Shown: positions 44,566 to 54,798, numbered from the stretch's first letter. The stretch is DNA of 64,000 nucleotides from Pseudomonadota bacterium (GCA_016125375.1 WGLU01000003.1:227880-291879), one strand, 5' to 3'. A program made the numbers and translations. The notes: a model not told the origin generated them from the letters alone.

Positions 44566-46164
44566 ATGCGAATTCTTACCTCTTTGTGGGGTGCTTTTGC
44601 GGGCCTTGCCCGCGAGATGCGTTGGTCATTCCTTCCGCCGCTGATGGTCTATATGGCCGCTGGTGTCTCGGGTTTGACGGCCATCGTCGGCACCTTCTTC
44701 GTGAAGGATTACCTCGGCCTGAGTGCCGAATTCCTCGCTGCCCTTACTTTCTGGGCAGGTATCCCGTGGGCGCTGAAAATGCCGCTCGGCCATGCGGTCG
44801 ATCTGCTGTGGCGCTACAAGTCGGGCTTCATCTATCTCGGTGCCAGCTTGCTGGCGGCGAGTATGCTCATCATGCTGGGGCTGATTGCCGATAAGGCAAT
44901 GATGGTTCAGTACATGAGCGCCGAAGCCTGGTACGTGCTTGCAGCACTTTTGGCCCCCGTGGGCTATGTGGTGCAGGACGTTGTGGCCGATGCCATGACG
45001 GTCGAAGCCGTACCTGTCACCGACACAGCGGGTAACCCGCTGGATGCGGATACCATTCGCGCAGCCCATACCACCATGCAAACGCTGGGTCGTGTTGCCA
45101 TTATCGCCGGTGGGCTTTTGGTGTCTCTCGTGAACGTGATTCTGTTCAACGATGTGGCGCCCGATGCCATGCAGGCAACCTACGTCCTTGTTTACAAGAT
45201 GGCGTTGGTGATTCCGGTCATTTCGGTGCTCGGTGTTGTGGTGGCATTTTTCCTGCGTCGTAAACGCGTGGCTGCCATGCGTGCAGAAGGCTTGAGCGAG
45301 GACGACATCCGCGCTCTGCTGAATACGCAGGATGAAAAGCCTTCCGCCAACTGGTGGATTCTCGGTGGATCGGCAGTATATACCGCCTTTACGCTGACGA
45401 TGGGCCTGTCCGACATCCCCTACGCACAGGAGATTATTTTCGTTGGCTCTATGGGCATCGTGTTGTTCCTGATGACACGTCTGGTTCAGGCGCTACCCGA
45501 AGGTAGTCGTATGGCGTTGGTCGCCACTGCGGCGGTCATCTTCATCTTTCGTGCAATCCCGGGAACGGGTGCCGGTGCAAGCTGGTGGCAGATTGATGTG
45601 CTGAACTTCGACCAGGCCTTTATGGCAAAGCTGGGGCTTATCGCCAGTGTCTTGACGCTGGTGGGTATGCTGTGGTTGCGCCGTTGGATGGCCGAACGGT
45701 CCATTCTGTATGTGGTGGGCTTCCTCTCTGTAGTCGGCGGCATTCTGACGCTGCCGATTCTGGGTATGTTCTATGGCCTGCACGAGTGGACGGCTGCTCT
45801 GACAGGCGGCTTGATTGACGAACGTGTCATTGCTGTGGTGGACACGGCGCTGGAATCCCCTCTGGGGCAGGTGGCCATGATCCCCATGCTGGCATGGATT
45901 GCCAACAGCGCACCAAGCAACCTCAAGGCGACGTTCTTCGCGGTGATGGCCTCGTTTACCAACCTGGCCCTGTCGGCCAGTAGCTTGGGAACGAAGTACC
46001 TGAACCAGATGTTCGTCATCACCCGCGAGGTGAAGGATGCCACTGGTGCGGTGATCACTCCGGCCGATTACAGCGATTTGGGCATGTTGCTCATTATCGT
46101 GACGGCACTGAGTGTGTTCCTTCCGCTGGCGGCGATTCTCATCTTCCGCAAGTGGGCCAAGTAG
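44566..46164 (+). CDS. MFS/BT1 (folate-biopterin transporter)-like membrane protein
   Basis: 532 residues and about 12 helices. The start of the second helix region (TFFVKDYLGLSAEFLAALTFWAGIPWALKMP, here split: KDYLGLSAEF, GIPWALKMPLGHAVD) resembles BT1-family transporters, with a central charged loop (RRKRVAAMRAEGLSEDD). ATG at 44566 has AAGGAG seven bases upstream. Substrate unknown. A terminator follows. Confidence 0.75.
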   Translation: MRILTSLWGAFAGLAREMRWSFLPPLMVYMAAGVSGLTAIVGTFFVKDYLGLSAEFLAALTFWAGIPWALKMPLGHAVDLLWRYKSGFIYLGASLLAASMLIMLGLIADKAMMVQYMSAEAWYVLAALLAPVGYVVQDVVADAMTVEAVPVTDTAGNPLDADTIRAAHTTMQTLGRVAIIAGGLLVSLVNVILFNDVAPDAMQATYVLVYKMALVIPVISVLGVVVAFFLRRKRVAAMRAEGLSEDDIRALLNTQDEKPSANWWILGGSAVYTAFTLTMGLSDIPYAQEIIFVGSMGIVLFLMTRLVQALPEGSRMALVATAAVIFIFRAIPGTGAGASWWQIDVLNFDQAFMAKLGLIASVLTLVGMLWLRRWMAERSILYVVGFLSVVGGILTLPILGMFYGLHEWTAALTGGLIDERVIAVVDTALESPLGQVAMIPMLAWIANSAPSNLKATFFAVMASFTNLALSASSLGTKYLNQMFVITREVKDATGAVITPADYSDLGMLLIIVTALSVFLPLAAILIFRKWAK

Positions 46165-46180
46165 CCCCAAAACAAACGAT

Positions 46181-46211
46181 AAGAACCCCGCTTTTGCGGG
46201 GTTCTTTTTTG
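46181..46211 (+). terminator. Rho-independent terminator
   Basis: AAGAACCCCGC and GCGGGGTTCTT pair around TTTT, then a T-run. Preceded by AACAAACGAT. Confidence 0.93.
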
Positions 46212-46438
46212 TTTGATACCTTTTATTTAGTGCCTTTTTTTTTGTTAAAATCGACCTATATCATTGTATACAAAATAATTGCCTGCCCTATTGAGATGGG
46301 GTATGGTGATTGGTTAATATCCCATCTTTATTCGCTTTTCTTTATCCAACCTTTTCAGAGCCGTTGCGTATCGGGCATAATGCATCAACAACAACATGTT
46401 AATGCCTTGCCCGCGCACTCTAATAACGGAGCAAACCT
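46212..46438 (+). promoter_or_regulatory. AT-rich upstream region of the Yej-type importer
   Basis: About 225 bases without a gene. TTGTTA at 46242-46247 and TATACA at 46267-46272 (19-base gap, inside TGTATACA) form a possible promoter. The leader to 46439 is unusually long, about 160 bases, and no obvious structure was seen in it. Confidence 0.4.
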
Positions 46439-48091
46439 ATGACGGATAATACAAAAACATCTGCCGCCGACGGCCCTCTTGTGGCTGTAAACGGCCTGCA
46501 GGTGGCTTTTGGCAAAAACGTGGCTGTGGACGGCGTATCGCTGACCATCGGACATGGCGAAACCGTCGCCCTTGTGGGCGAGTCAGGTTCCGGCAAGTCT
46601 GTCACCGCCATGAGCATCCTCAAACTGCTGCCCAAAGCGGCGAACATCAGCGCAGGTTCTGTGGTGATGGAAGGACGCAACCTCCTCGATCTCGACAACG
46701 CCGCTCTGCGGTCGGTCCGCGGTCGAAAAGTATCGGTTATCTTTCAGGAGCCGATGACATCGCTTAATCCTGTGCATACCATTCAGCGTCAGCTGGTGGA
46801 AATGCTGCTGCAGCACAATACGGGGATGAGCAAGCGCGAAGCGCGTGCCCAAACCTTGGAGCTGCTCGAACAGGTCGGCATCCAAAATGCGCATGAACGT
46901 GTGGGGGCTTACCCGCACGAACTTTCCGGTGGCCAGCGCCAGCGTGTCATGATTGCCATGGCCCTTGCGTGCAACCCCGAAATGATCATCGCTGACGAGC
47001 CGACAACGGCTTTGGATGTGACCGTTCAGGCACAAATCCTGACGCTGTTGAAGGATCTGCAAAAAAAGCGCGGTATGGCTTTGCTGCTTATCACCCATGA
47101 TCTGGGTGTGGTGCGGCACATGGCCGAGCGTGTGTATGTGATGCAGCATGGGAAAATTGTGGAAGAGGGGAAGACCGAAGACATCTTCACCAAAGCCCAA
47201 CACCCCTATACGCTGAGTCTGCTGAATGCCGAACCGAAAGGAACGGCGCTGGCAGGTGATCCCAATGCACCGACAGTTCTGAAGGCGGACAACGTGAAGG
47301 TGTGGTTCCCCATTAAAAAGGGGTTTCTGCGCAAGACCGTTGGTCATGTCAAAGCTGTTGACGGTCTTTCTCTCGACATCAAATCCGGTCAAACGGTTGG
47401 TGTGGTGGGCGAGTCCGGCTCGGGCAAAAGCACGCTGGGTAACATGCTGCTTCGGCTTATCGACAAGTCGTGCTGCCATGGCACTGTGCTCTTTGGTGAT
47501 GTGGATGTTCAAAAGCTGAGCGGTGCCGATTTGTGCCGCTTGCGCACGGATATCCAAATCGTCTTTCAGGACCCGTTCGGCTCGCTCAGCCCCCGCATGT
47601 CGGTGGCCGAGATTGTCGCCGAAGGTCTGGAGCTGCACGAACCCAACCTGACAGCGGCAGAGGTAGACACCAAGGTGTGTGCCGTGCTGAACGAAGTGGG
47701 GCTTGACCCCGAGATGCGTCACCGTTATCCGCACGAGTTCTCGGGCGGCCAGCGGCAGCGTATCTCTATCGCCCGCGCGCTCATTCTGGAGCCGAAGTTC
47801 CTCGTCCTCGACGAGCCGACCTCGGCACTGGACATGACTGTGCAGGAACAGGTGGTCAACCTGCTGCGCGACATTCAGAAGCGCCGGAATCTGGCGTATC
47901 TGTTCATCTCTCACGACCTGAAGGTCATCCGCGCCCTGTCGAACCACATCCTTGTGATGAAGGACGGCAAGGTGGTGGAGCAAGGGACCGCTCAGGAGAT
48001 TTTCCAGCAGCCCAAAGAGGCATACACCAAAGCCCTCATCGCCGCCGCGTTTAACAACAAGGCGGTGGGTGGCGGTGTGGTCAAGGACTGA
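46439..48091 (+). CDS. yejF: peptide ABC transporter, fused twin ATPase (YejF-type)
   Basis: 550 residues with two complete nucleotide-binding domains. The P-loops are both GESGSGKS, the signatures [15 protein letters not shown] and [15 protein letters not shown], and the Walker B motifs ADEPTTALD and LDEPTSALD. The single-chain arrangement is typical of YejF and Nik/Opp fusions. It energises uptake of oligopeptides and microcin-C-like compounds. It begins the F-E-B gene run; codon use is more mixed than in the following three genes. Confidence 0.9.
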   Translation: MTDNTKTSAADGPLVAVNGLQVAFGKNVAVDGVSLTIGHGETVALVGESGSGKSVTAMSILKLLPKAANISAGSVVMEGRNLLDLDNAALRSVRGRKVSVIFQEPMTSLNPVHTIQRQLVEMLLQHNTGMSKREARAQTLELLEQVGIQNAHERVGAYPHELSGGQRQRVMIAMALACNPEMIIADEPTTALDVTVQAQILTLLKDLQKKRGMALLLITHDLGVVRHMAERVYVMQHGKIVEEGKTEDIFTKAQHPYTLSLLNAEPKGTALAGDPNAPTVLKADNVKVWFPIKKGFLRKTVGHVKAVDGLSLDIKSGQTVGVVGESGSGKSTLGNMLLRLIDKSCCHGTVLFGDVDVQKLSGADLCRLRTDIQIVFQDPFGSLSPRMSVAEIVAEGLELHEPNLTAAEVDTKVCAVLNEVGLDPEMRHRYPHEFSGGQRQRISIARALILEPKFLVLDEPTSALDMTVQEQVVNLLRDIQKRRNLAYLFISHDLKVIRALSNHILVMKDGKVVEQGTAQEIFQQPKEAYTKALIAAAFNNKAVGGGVVKD

Positions 48092-48105
48092 AGGAGGGTC
48101 CTGAC

Positions 48106-49143
48106 ATGTTCCAACTTTCCCCCATGAATAAACGGCGGTGGGCCAACTTTAAGGCCAACCGCCGGGGGTACTGGTCCATGTGGCTGTTTCTGGCGCTGTT
48201 CCTCGTCACCTTGTGTGCGGAACTGGTGGCCAACGACAAGCCGCTCATGGTCAAGTACGACGGGCATTACGTCTTCCCGATCGTGGAGCGCCTCCCCGAA
48301 ACCTATTTCGGCGGCGACTTCAAGACCGAGGCAGACTATCGTGATGCCTATGTGCAAAAGCTGATTGCGGACAAGGACGGCTGGATGATCTGGCCTGCCA
48401 TTCCGTACAGCTATGACACCATCAACTACGACACCTCCAAGCCCGCGCCTGCCGCGCCCAGCACCACCAACTGGCTGGGAACGGACGATCAGGGGCGTGA
48501 CGTGCTCGCGCGCGTCATCTACGGCTTCCGTCTGTCGGTGATGTTCGGCCTTGTGCTGACGGTCCTCGGCTCGGTTGTCGGCATCATGGCCGGCAGCGTG
48601 CAGGGGTACTTCGGCGGCAAGGTCGACCTGCTGTTCCAGCGGTTCCTGGAAGTCTGGGGTTCCCTGCCGGTGCTGATGATCCTGATGATCATGTCCAGCG
48701 CCATCGTGCCGGGATTCTGGACGCTCCTCGGCCTCATGCTGTTGTTCAGCTGGACGTCGCTGGTGGGCGTGGTGCGTGCGGAGTTCCTGCGTGCCCGTAA
48801 CTTCGAGTACGTCCGTGCCGCCAAGGCACTGGGCGTCGGCGACTGGACCATCATGCGGCGGCACGTGCTGCCGAACGCCATGGTGGCAACCATGACCATG
48901 ATGCCCTTCATTCTGGTGGGTGCACTGACCACGCTGACATCGCTGGACTTTCTGGGTCTGGGGTTGCCGGCCGGTTCGCCCTCGCTGGGTGAGCTGATGG
49001 CGCAGGGCAAAAACAACCTGCAAGCGCCGTGGCTCGGCATCACGGGGTTCTTCGTGATGGCGGCCATGCTCTCGCTGGTGGTGTTCATCGGCGAGGCGGT
49101 ACGTGACGCCTTCGACCCGCGCAAAACGGCAGAGGAGGCCTAA
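48106..49143 (+). CDS. yejE: peptide ABC transporter permease (YejE-type)
   Basis: 345 residues. An N-terminal extension with one helix (YWSMWLFLALFLVTLC) and a soluble region WLGTDDQGRDVLARVIYG precede the permease core. The EAA-like loop is RAAKALGVGDWTIMRRHVLPN. The large insert between the first two helices is typical of YejE. AGGAGGG stands upstream of ATG 48106, 14 bases after the yejF stop. Confidence 0.9.
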   Translation: MFQLSPMNKRRWANFKANRRGYWSMWLFLALFLVTLCAELVANDKPLMVKYDGHYVFPIVERLPETYFGGDFKTEADYRDAYVQKLIADKDGWMIWPAIPYSYDTINYDTSKPAPAAPSTTNWLGTDDQGRDVLARVIYGFRLSVMFGLVLTVLGSVVGIMAGSVQGYFGGKVDLLFQRFLEVWGSLPVLMILMIMSSAIVPGFWTLLGLMLLFSWTSLVGVVRAEFLRARNFEYVRAAKALGVGDWTIMRRHVLPNAMVATMTMMPFILVGALTTLTSLDFLGLGLPAGSPSLGELMAQGKNNLQAPWLGITGFFVMAAMLSLVVFIGEAVRDAFDPRKTAEEA

Positions 49144-49146
49144 GCT

Positions 49147-50262
49147 ATGGGTGCGTATATCCTGCGGCGCCTGTTGCTGATTCCGGTCACCCTGTTTCTG
49201 ATCATGGCGGCGAACTTCGCCATCGTGCAGATTGCACCGGGTGGGCCTGTGGAACAGCAGCTCGCGCAAATCACCGGTCAGGGCGGCAACGCCACCGACC
49301 GTATCACCGGCAGCGGCAGTGAGACCATCACGCCGAGTGGCGGTGCCAAGAACGGTGCCGCCACGGGCGGCGCTGCCAGCAAGTACCGAGGCGCGCAAGG
49401 CCTCGACCCCGAGCTGATCAAACAGATCGAGAAGCAATTCGGGTTCGACAAGCCGGCGCACGAGCGGTTCTTCAAGATGATGTGGGACTACATGCGGTTC
49501 GACTTCGGAACCAGCTTCTTCCGCGACGCCAAAGTCGTGGACATCATCCTCGAGAAGATGCCTGTCTCCATCTCGCTGGGGCTGTGGACGACCCTGCTGG
49601 TCTACCTCATCTCCATCCCGCTGGGTGTGCTCAAGGCCGTCTACGACGGCAGCCGCTTCGACGTGGCATCGAGCGCCGTTATCATCGTCGGGTACGCCAT
49701 TCCGGGGTTCCTGTTCGCCATTCTGCTCATCGTGCTGTTCGCCGGCGGCAGTTACTGGGACATCTTCCCCTTGCGGGGACTGGTCTCGGACAACTTCGAC
49801 CAGCTCAGCACCTGGGGTAAGGTGGTGGACTACTTCTGGCACATGGCGCTGCCCATCATCTCGATGGTGGTCGGCGGCTTTGCGAGCCTGACCATGCTGA
49901 CCAAGAACTCGTTCATGGACGAGATCGGCAAGCAGTACGTGATGACCGCACGGGCCAAGGGCCTGTCGGAATTCAAGGTGCTGTTCGGTCACGTGTTCCG
50001 CAACGCCATGCTCATCGTGATTGCCGGCTTCCCGGCCGCGTTCATCGGCATCCTCTTCACGGGGTCCATGCTGGTGGAGGTCATCTTCTCGCTCGACGGT
50101 CTCGGCCGTCTGGGTTTCGAGGCGGTGATGAAGCGCGACTATCCGGTGATGTTCGGCACCATGTACATGTTCACGATGCTGGGCCTGCTGCTCAGCCTTG
50201 TGGGCGACCTGATGTACGTGGCGGTGGACCCGCGTATCGACTTCGACAAACGCTCCTCGTGA
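49147..50262 (+). CDS. yejB: peptide ABC transporter permease (YejB-type)
   Basis: 371 residues. It starts [17 protein letters not shown] as DppB/YejB do and holds a Gly/Thr/Ser-rich insert (residues about 45-85) in the first periplasmic loop. The core has [20 protein letters not shown] as the coupling loop. It begins four bases after the yejE stop and ends the F-E-B unit at the following hairpin. Confidence 0.9.
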   Translation: MGAYILRRLLLIPVTLFLIMAANFAIVQIAPGGPVEQQLAQITGQGGNATDRITGSGSETITPSGGAKNGAATGGAASKYRGAQGLDPELIKQIEKQFGFDKPAHERFFKMMWDYMRFDFGTSFFRDAKVVDIILEKMPVSISLGLWTTLLVYLISIPLGVLKAVYDGSRFDVASSAVIIVGYAIPGFLFAILLIVLFAGGSYWDIFPLRGLVSDNFDQLSTWGKVVDYFWHMALPIISMVVGGFASLTMLTKNSFMDEIGKQYVMTARAKGLSEFKVLFGHVFRNAMLIVIAGFPAAFIGILFTGSMLVEVIFSLDGLGRLGFEAVMKRDYPVMFGTMYMFTMLGLLLSLVGDLMYVAVDPRIDFDKRSS

Positions 50263-50277
50263 GCCGATAACGACCAG

Positions 50278-50311
50278 AAAGGCAGCCCGTCAAACGGCTG
50301 CCTTTCTTTTT
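50278..50311 (+). terminator. Rho-independent terminator after yejB
   Basis: AAAGGCAGCC and GGCTGCCTTT pair around CGTCAAAC, then CTTTTT. It separates yejA from the upstream genes, and TGTATACA begins at its end. Confidence 0.9.
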
Positions 50312-50438
50312 GTATACAATGTGGTTGATGAGGGGGGGAAAGGGTGTTAGGGTGGCCACTGGAAGTGATATATCTTCTTTACCCTTTCTATGCTTTTTCG
50401 CTACCCTTTTGACTGAGTCAAAACAACGAGAGGCGCAC

Positions 50439-52304
50439 ATGCGCAAAACCCTTATCTCGCTCGCTGCCGTGCTGACGCTCGGCCTGACCGCCCCCGCACT
50501 GGCTGATGCCACGACGGCGGTGGATGGCCCGGGCATTGCCATGCACGGGGACACCAAATACAAGAGTGGCTTTGACCATTTCGACTACGCCAATCCGGAC
50601 GCCCCGAAGGGCGGCGTGTTGCACCTCGGTGCAACCGGCGGGTTCGACAGTCTGAACGGCTTCATCATCAAAGGTGAGGCGCCCGAAGGTCTGGGCCTGA
50701 TCTACGACACGCTGATGGTCTCGTCCGCCGACGAGGCGTTCACCGAATACTGCCTGCTGTGTGAGCGCGTTGTGGTGCCCGCCGACCGATCGTCGGTGAC
50801 GTTCTACATGCGCACTGACGCCCGCTGGCATGACGGCAAGCCTGTCACGGTGGACGATGTCATCTTCACCTTCGAGACGCTGCGGACCAAGGGTTCGCCG
50901 CACTACCGTTTCTACTACGCCGACGTGGTGAAGGTGGAAAAGGTGGACGGCAACGGCGTCAGGTTCACCTTCAAGGACAGCACCAACAAGGAGCTGCCCC
51001 TGATTCTCGGCCAGCTCCCGGTGCTGCCCAAGCACTACTGGGAAGGCCGTACCTTCGACAAGACCACGCAGGACGTGCCGTTGGGCAGCGGTCCCTACCG
51101 CGTTAAGGAGTTCGAACCCGGCCGCTACATCGTTTACGAACGTGTGGCGGACTACTGGGGGCAGAACCATCCGGTGCGCAAGGGGCAGTTCAACTTCGGC
51201 GAGATCCGGTACGACTTCTACCTCGACCCGAACGTCATGTTCGAGGCCTTCAAGGCCGGCGCCATCGACTACCGCGTGGAGAACACCTCCAAGCTGTGGG
51301 CGACGGGCTACGATCTGCCTGCCGTACGCAACGGCGCCATGGTGAAGGAGGAGTTTCCCCATCACCGTAACGCCGGCATGCAGGGCTTTATCATGAACAT
51401 GCGCCGTCCGCTCTTTCAGGACGTGCGTGTGCGTGAGGCCCTGGGTTTCGCGTTCGACTTCGAGTGGACGAACAAGAACCTGTTCTACGGCGTCTACAGC
51501 CGGACCGAGAGCTACTTCCAGAACTCCGAGCTTGCCGCCACGGGCCTGCCCCAGGGCGAAGAGCTGGAAATCCTGAAGAAGTTGAAAGAAAAGTACCCCG
51601 ATGCGGTGCCGGATGCGGTGTTCACCACCCCGTTCAAGGCGCCGGTCAACGACGGCAGCGGCGACGCCCGGACCAATCTGGTCAAGGCACGTGATCTGCT
51701 TAAAGCAGCGGGTTGGGACATCCCGGAAGGGGAGTTCCTGCTCAAGAACGCTGCCGGGGAAACTTTCCGGTTCGAAATCCTGCTGGTCAGCCCGGCGTTC
51801 GAACGCATCATGCTCCCGTACGTCAAAAACCTGCGCAAGCTGGGGATGGACGTGACGGTGCGCACGGTGGATACCTCGCAGTACGTGAACCGTCTGCGGG
51901 CGTTCGACTTCGACATGGTTGTCAGCGGCTGGGGCCAGAGCGCATCGCCCGGTAACGAGCAGCGCTCCATGTGGACCTCGGAAGTGGTCAACGTGCCCGA
52001 AAGCAGCAACTACGCGGGTATCGCCAATCCGGCGATTGATGCGGCGGTTGACCTGCTCATCGGTGCGCCCGACCGTGTTAGCCTGGTCAACCGCACCCGT
52101 GCGCTGGACCGTCTGCTCCAGTGGGGATTCTACGTGGTTCCCAACTGGCACGCGAAGTTCGACCGGCTTGCCTACTGGGACAAGTTTGGCCACCCCTCCG
52201 TGACGCCTGACAGCGGCAGCGACATCTACACCTGGTGGATCGATGCTGCCCGGGACGCAACGCTGGACGCCCGCAAGGCGGCTGCTGCGCCCAAGGCCAA
52301 CTGA
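50439..52304 (+). CDS. yejA: peptide ABC transporter substrate-binding protein (YejA-type)
   Basis: 621 residues. The signal peptide RKTLISLAAVLTLGLTAPAL has a likely cleavage at ALA-DA. SBP family 5 pattern: GLIYDTLMVSS, RWHDGKPVTVDDVIFTFE, GSGPYRVKEFEPGRYIVYER and the YejA-like FNMRRP-type segment (QGFIMNMRRPLFQDVRV). GAGAGG precedes ATG 50439. It is separated from yejFEB by a terminator, so the binding protein has its own promoter region. Confidence 0.92.
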   Translation: MRKTLISLAAVLTLGLTAPALADATTAVDGPGIAMHGDTKYKSGFDHFDYANPDAPKGGVLHLGATGGFDSLNGFIIKGEAPEGLGLIYDTLMVSSADEAFTEYCLLCERVVVPADRSSVTFYMRTDARWHDGKPVTVDDVIFTFETLRTKGSPHYRFYYADVVKVEKVDGNGVRFTFKDSTNKELPLILGQLPVLPKHYWEGRTFDKTTQDVPLGSGPYRVKEFEPGRYIVYERVADYWGQNHPVRKGQFNFGEIRYDFYLDPNVMFEAFKAGAIDYRVENTSKLWATGYDLPAVRNGAMVKEEFPHHRNAGMQGFIMNMRRPLFQDVRVREALGFAFDFEWTNKNLFYGVYSRTESYFQNSELAATGLPQGEELEILKKLKEKYPDAVPDAVFTTPFKAPVNDGSGDARTNLVKARDLLKAAGWDIPEGEFLLKNAAGETFRFEILLVSPAFERIMLPYVKNLRKLGMDVTVRTVDTSQYVNRLRAFDFDMVVSGWGQSASPGNEQRSMWTSEVVNVPESSNYAGIANPAIDAAVDLLIGAPDRVSLVNRTRALDRLLQWGFYVVPNWHAKFDRLAYWDKFGHPSVTPDSGSDIYTWWIDAARDATLDARKAAAAPKAN

Positions 52305-52309
52305 AACAA

Positions 52310-52339
52310 ACGCCCGCGGATCATTCCGCGGGCGTTTTT
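52310..52339 (+). terminator. Rho-independent terminator of yejA
   Basis: GCCCGCGGA and TCCGCGGGC pair around TCAT, then TTTTTC. ACAAACG stands directly before it. Confidence 0.92.
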
Positions 52340-52387
52340 CTTCTTCACTCCTCTTTTCCCCTGACTGTTCTTCCAGAGGAAATTGTT

Positions 52388-52789
52388 ATGGCGCTGAACA
52401 TCAACGTGCTGCCTGTCTCCACCGCTGCTGCCTACTTCTTTGGCGGCAATATGGAGGCCGACGAGGCCCTGAGCCTCGGCGTGTGCCTGCGCAGCTGGGA
52501 CAAGACGCCCAAGTACTTGTTCCAGGCCCGCTTCCGCACGCCGTGCCCGACCGATGAGCAGTGGACGCTGCTGCCGCTGGACGCCCGCCCGCAGTTCAGC
52601 GTGGGCGAAAACCTGTGGACGTTTGCCTTCCGCAACGGGGAGGATGTCGAAAAGGGAGCCGTCAAGCTCGCTACCCGCATCCACGCGTCGCTGAAGGCAT
52701 ACGACGTTCGTGCCGTGGACGTGTACGAGCTGCGGACCGACAGCAACGGCCTGCGCTACTACCACTATCTTCAGGCCGCAACTGCCTGA
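52388..52789 (+). CDS. hypothetical protein, 133 aa
   Basis: From ATG 52388 (AGAGGAAA upstream). Soluble, without signal peptide. Distinctive segments are YLFQARFRTPCPTDEQW, FSVGENLWTFAFRNGEDVE and YELRTDSNGLRYYHYLQ. It looks like an alpha/beta domain; no family is recognised. Codons are C/G-ending like those of its neighbours. It sits between two terminators. Confidence 0.7.
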   Translation: MALNINVLPVSTAAAYFFGGNMEADEALSLGVCLRSWDKTPKYLFQARFRTPCPTDEQWTLLPLDARPQFSVGENLWTFAFRNGEDVEKGAVKLATRIHASLKAYDVRAVDVYELRTDSNGLRYYHYLQAATA

Positions 52790-52797
52790 TGCACACC

Positions 52798-52826
52798 GTG
52801 CCCGGCATAAGCCGGGCACACTTTTT
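52798..52826 (+). terminator. Rho-independent terminator
   Basis: GTGCCCGGC and GCCGGGCAC pair around ATAA, then CTTTTTG. Confidence 0.88.
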
Positions 52827-52940
52827 GTGCACTGCATGTTGACCCGCATCGGTTATGCCCGATAGTCTTAAAGAAAACACGTTTTTGTTGGAATCCTGAT
52901 GCTTTTACATGCTGTTCTTCCGACCCCCCATGAGGTGTCC

Positions 52941-53528
52941 ATGGCGACGCAAAACGTGCGTCCGCTGCCGACGGTGATAGGCCTCTATTCACCGCGCGAG
53001 CAGTCGGGCAAATCCACCGTCACCGCGTACCTTGACCAGACGGCCGTTGCGGCCGCGGGCAAGACGATGGTGAACATCAAGATTTCCGCTCCCCTCAAGC
53101 AGCCGCTCTACGACCTCGGCCTGACCGAGGAAGAAGTGGAAGGCAAGCTGAAAGAGGTGCCCAATGCCAAGCTGGGTGGCAAGAGCCCCCGCGAGGTGAT
53201 GATCGCCGCCTACAAGGCCGGCGCTGCCAAGGATGGTCCGGACTGGTTGGCCAAGCTGGCTGCTCACCGCATCCTGGACGCCGTGATGGCCGGGTACGTT
53301 GTCGTTGTCGATGACGTGCGCACGCCCGCCGACTACGAGATGATCCGCCGGTTTACCGGTGCCGTCGTCTGGCGCGTGTTCCGCCCGAAAACGGGTGGTG
53401 CCGACATCGGCAAGGCCGAGAACATCGAGGGCATGCTCGAAGGCAAAACCTTCGACCTCAAGGTCGACAATGTCGGTACCTTGCAGGACCTCTACGGCAT
53501 CATCGACGGCTATTTCGCCGGCAAGTGA
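52941..53528 (+). CDS. phage-type deoxynucleoside monophosphate kinase-like protein (copy 1)
   Basis: 195 residues. The P-loop is GLYSPREQSGKST. A substrate-side segment KISAPLKQPLYDLGLTEEE, SPREVMIAAY and the Walker B-like strand YVVVVDDVRTPADYEMI occur in the order seen in T4-type dNMP kinases (FADPLK, TPREL, DVRFPNE). It would make dNDPs from dNMPs. GAGG five bases before ATG 52941. A close paralogue lies 1.4 kb downstream. The assignment is by motif order, not overall identity. Confidence 0.65.
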   Translation: MATQNVRPLPTVIGLYSPREQSGKSTVTAYLDQTAVAAAGKTMVNIKISAPLKQPLYDLGLTEEEVEGKLKEVPNAKLGGKSPREVMIAAYKAGAAKDGPDWLAKLAAHRILDAVMAGYVVVVDDVRTPADYEMIRRFTGAVVWRVFRPKTGGADIGKAENIEGMLEGKTFDLKVDNVGTLQDLYGIIDGYFAGK

Positions 53529-53536
53529 CAAACGAT

Positions 53537-53564
53537 AAAGCCCCCGCACTGCGGGGGCTTTTTG
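53537..53564. terminator. Rho-independent terminator, convergent
   Basis: AAAGCCCCCGC and GCGGGGGCTTTTT around ACT, between kinase copy 1 and the opposite metallopeptidase gene. AACGATAAAG precedes it. Confidence 0.92.
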
Positions 53565-53578
53565 CGTGTGGGCCAGTA

Positions 53579-54703
53579 TCAAGCGCGTTCGCGGGCACCT
53601 TCCAGATGGATGACGGCACCCAGCTCCTGCGCGTAGTCGTCACGCTCCTGTTGATAGAAGTCGAGCATGTCGTCCAACACTTCATCGCGTTCTGTCTGTG
53701 TCAGTGCTGGCCCTAGGACGACAAACTCATCCATGCCACCGATGCGTTGGATGCGGCGTGTGCTCTCCAGATAGGCAAGTCGGTAGCAGAGGTCATCATA
53801 TCCTGAATTATCGTTCACAAGGTGTGTTTCCACCCGTTCGCGGAAGAGGTGCTTTTCAACAGCGTTTTCTGGCGCCGGTTCACCCGTCAGGAGCGGGTGG
53901 CTCTTCATGTAGTACAGGGTGGTCATATCCCGCGCAATAGGGGTGTTGGGGTGGCGCACGTCGCGGTCGAACAGTTCAAACTCATCACCGCTCAACAGAC
54001 CGGCATCGCTACGCAGGCAAATGTCATGTTCGTCATGGGCATCACGGTAGAAAAAGTGACCCAGTACATGTTCGTGCATGATGGTTGTGGCATCCAGCTC
54101 TTCCAGCCGGGCAGGGGGGCACATCATGGCATCCCTCAGGGTAGGGGTGGTGTAATGGACGGTGTCCTTTGCCGGTACAAACACTTCGTCAGGACCCAAG
54201 TCCACGCCGTTAACAACCGCAGCAAGCCTCTGGTGGGCGACAACGTTCAGGGTGGTCATGTCGCCAGTATCACGCAGGACCATCAGGGCTGCAAAGCGGT
54301 CGGCGACGTTTTCGTCGATATAACTCCGGTAGTCAGGATTTTTGGCGCCAATCGCATCAAAGAAGCGGGTGTTTATATTATTGAACATCTCGTGCGCCAG
54401 TTCATGGTAGGCAACATACAACCGATATGTCCCCATGTTAAAGCCCTGTGGAACATGGTCAAGCTCTCTGGTTATGCAGGCGCCTGTTGCAATCACGTCC
54501 GTCGGGCGGGCATCCACATCCGGCATAGGCACGGGCCGTTGACTGCCTTTGTAGGCCAGTATCTCGGCCATACCATCTTCGTGGTACATGTGGCAGCGCA
54601 ACGCCTTTGGACGAAATCCTTCCGGGAATAGGTCAGCCATTTCTGTTGTGGCGTGGTCCAGCACCTGTTGCGAGGTGAGGCGGTTAAAGTCTATCTGCTT
54701 CAC
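53579..54703 (-). CDS. HExxH putative zinc metallopeptidase, 374 aa
   Basis: Starts at GTG 54703 with GAGGG eight bases upstream. The zinc motif HELAH is at residues 100-104, and ENVADRF follows near 131-137, where Glu131 could be the third ligand as in gluzincins. A further His pair sits in TTIMHEHVLGHFFY. There is no signal peptide, so it may act in the cytoplasm. The family is not recognised. It lies in opposite orientation between the two dNMP-kinase-like genes. Confidence 0.7.
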   Translation of the reverse strand: MKQIDFNRLTSQQVLDHATTEMADLFPEGFRPKALRCHMYHEDGMAEILAYKGSQRPVPMPDVDARPTDVIATGACITRELDHVPQGFNMGTYRLYVAYHELAHEMFNNINTRFFDAIGAKNPDYRSYIDENVADRFAALMVLRDTGDMTTLNVVAHQRLAAVVNGVDLGPDEVFVPAKDTVHYTTPTLRDAMMCPPARLEELDATTIMHEHVLGHFFYRDAHDEHDICLRSDAGLLSGDEFELFDRDVRHPNTPIARDMTTLYYMKSHPLLTGEPAPENAVEKHLFRERVETHLVNDNSGYDDLCYRLAYLESTRRIQRIGGMDEFVVLGPALTQTERDEVLDDMLDFYQQERDDYAQELGAVIHLEGARERA

Positions 54704-54798
54704 GCGGGTTACCCTCTTGCATCTTGCGTTGTTATTTTGTGGAGGGCACAACCAGCGAGACGGCTGACGTTTTGCAAAAAGCCAAGTGTTACACGGGA

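Noticed and set aside
47992-49992. Open frame of 666 codons on the minus strand, rich in His, Gln and Arg
   Set aside because: Shadow of yejE and yejB caused by their C/G-ending codons.
50418-52193. Open frame of 591 codons on the minus strand
   Set aside because: Shadow of yejA.
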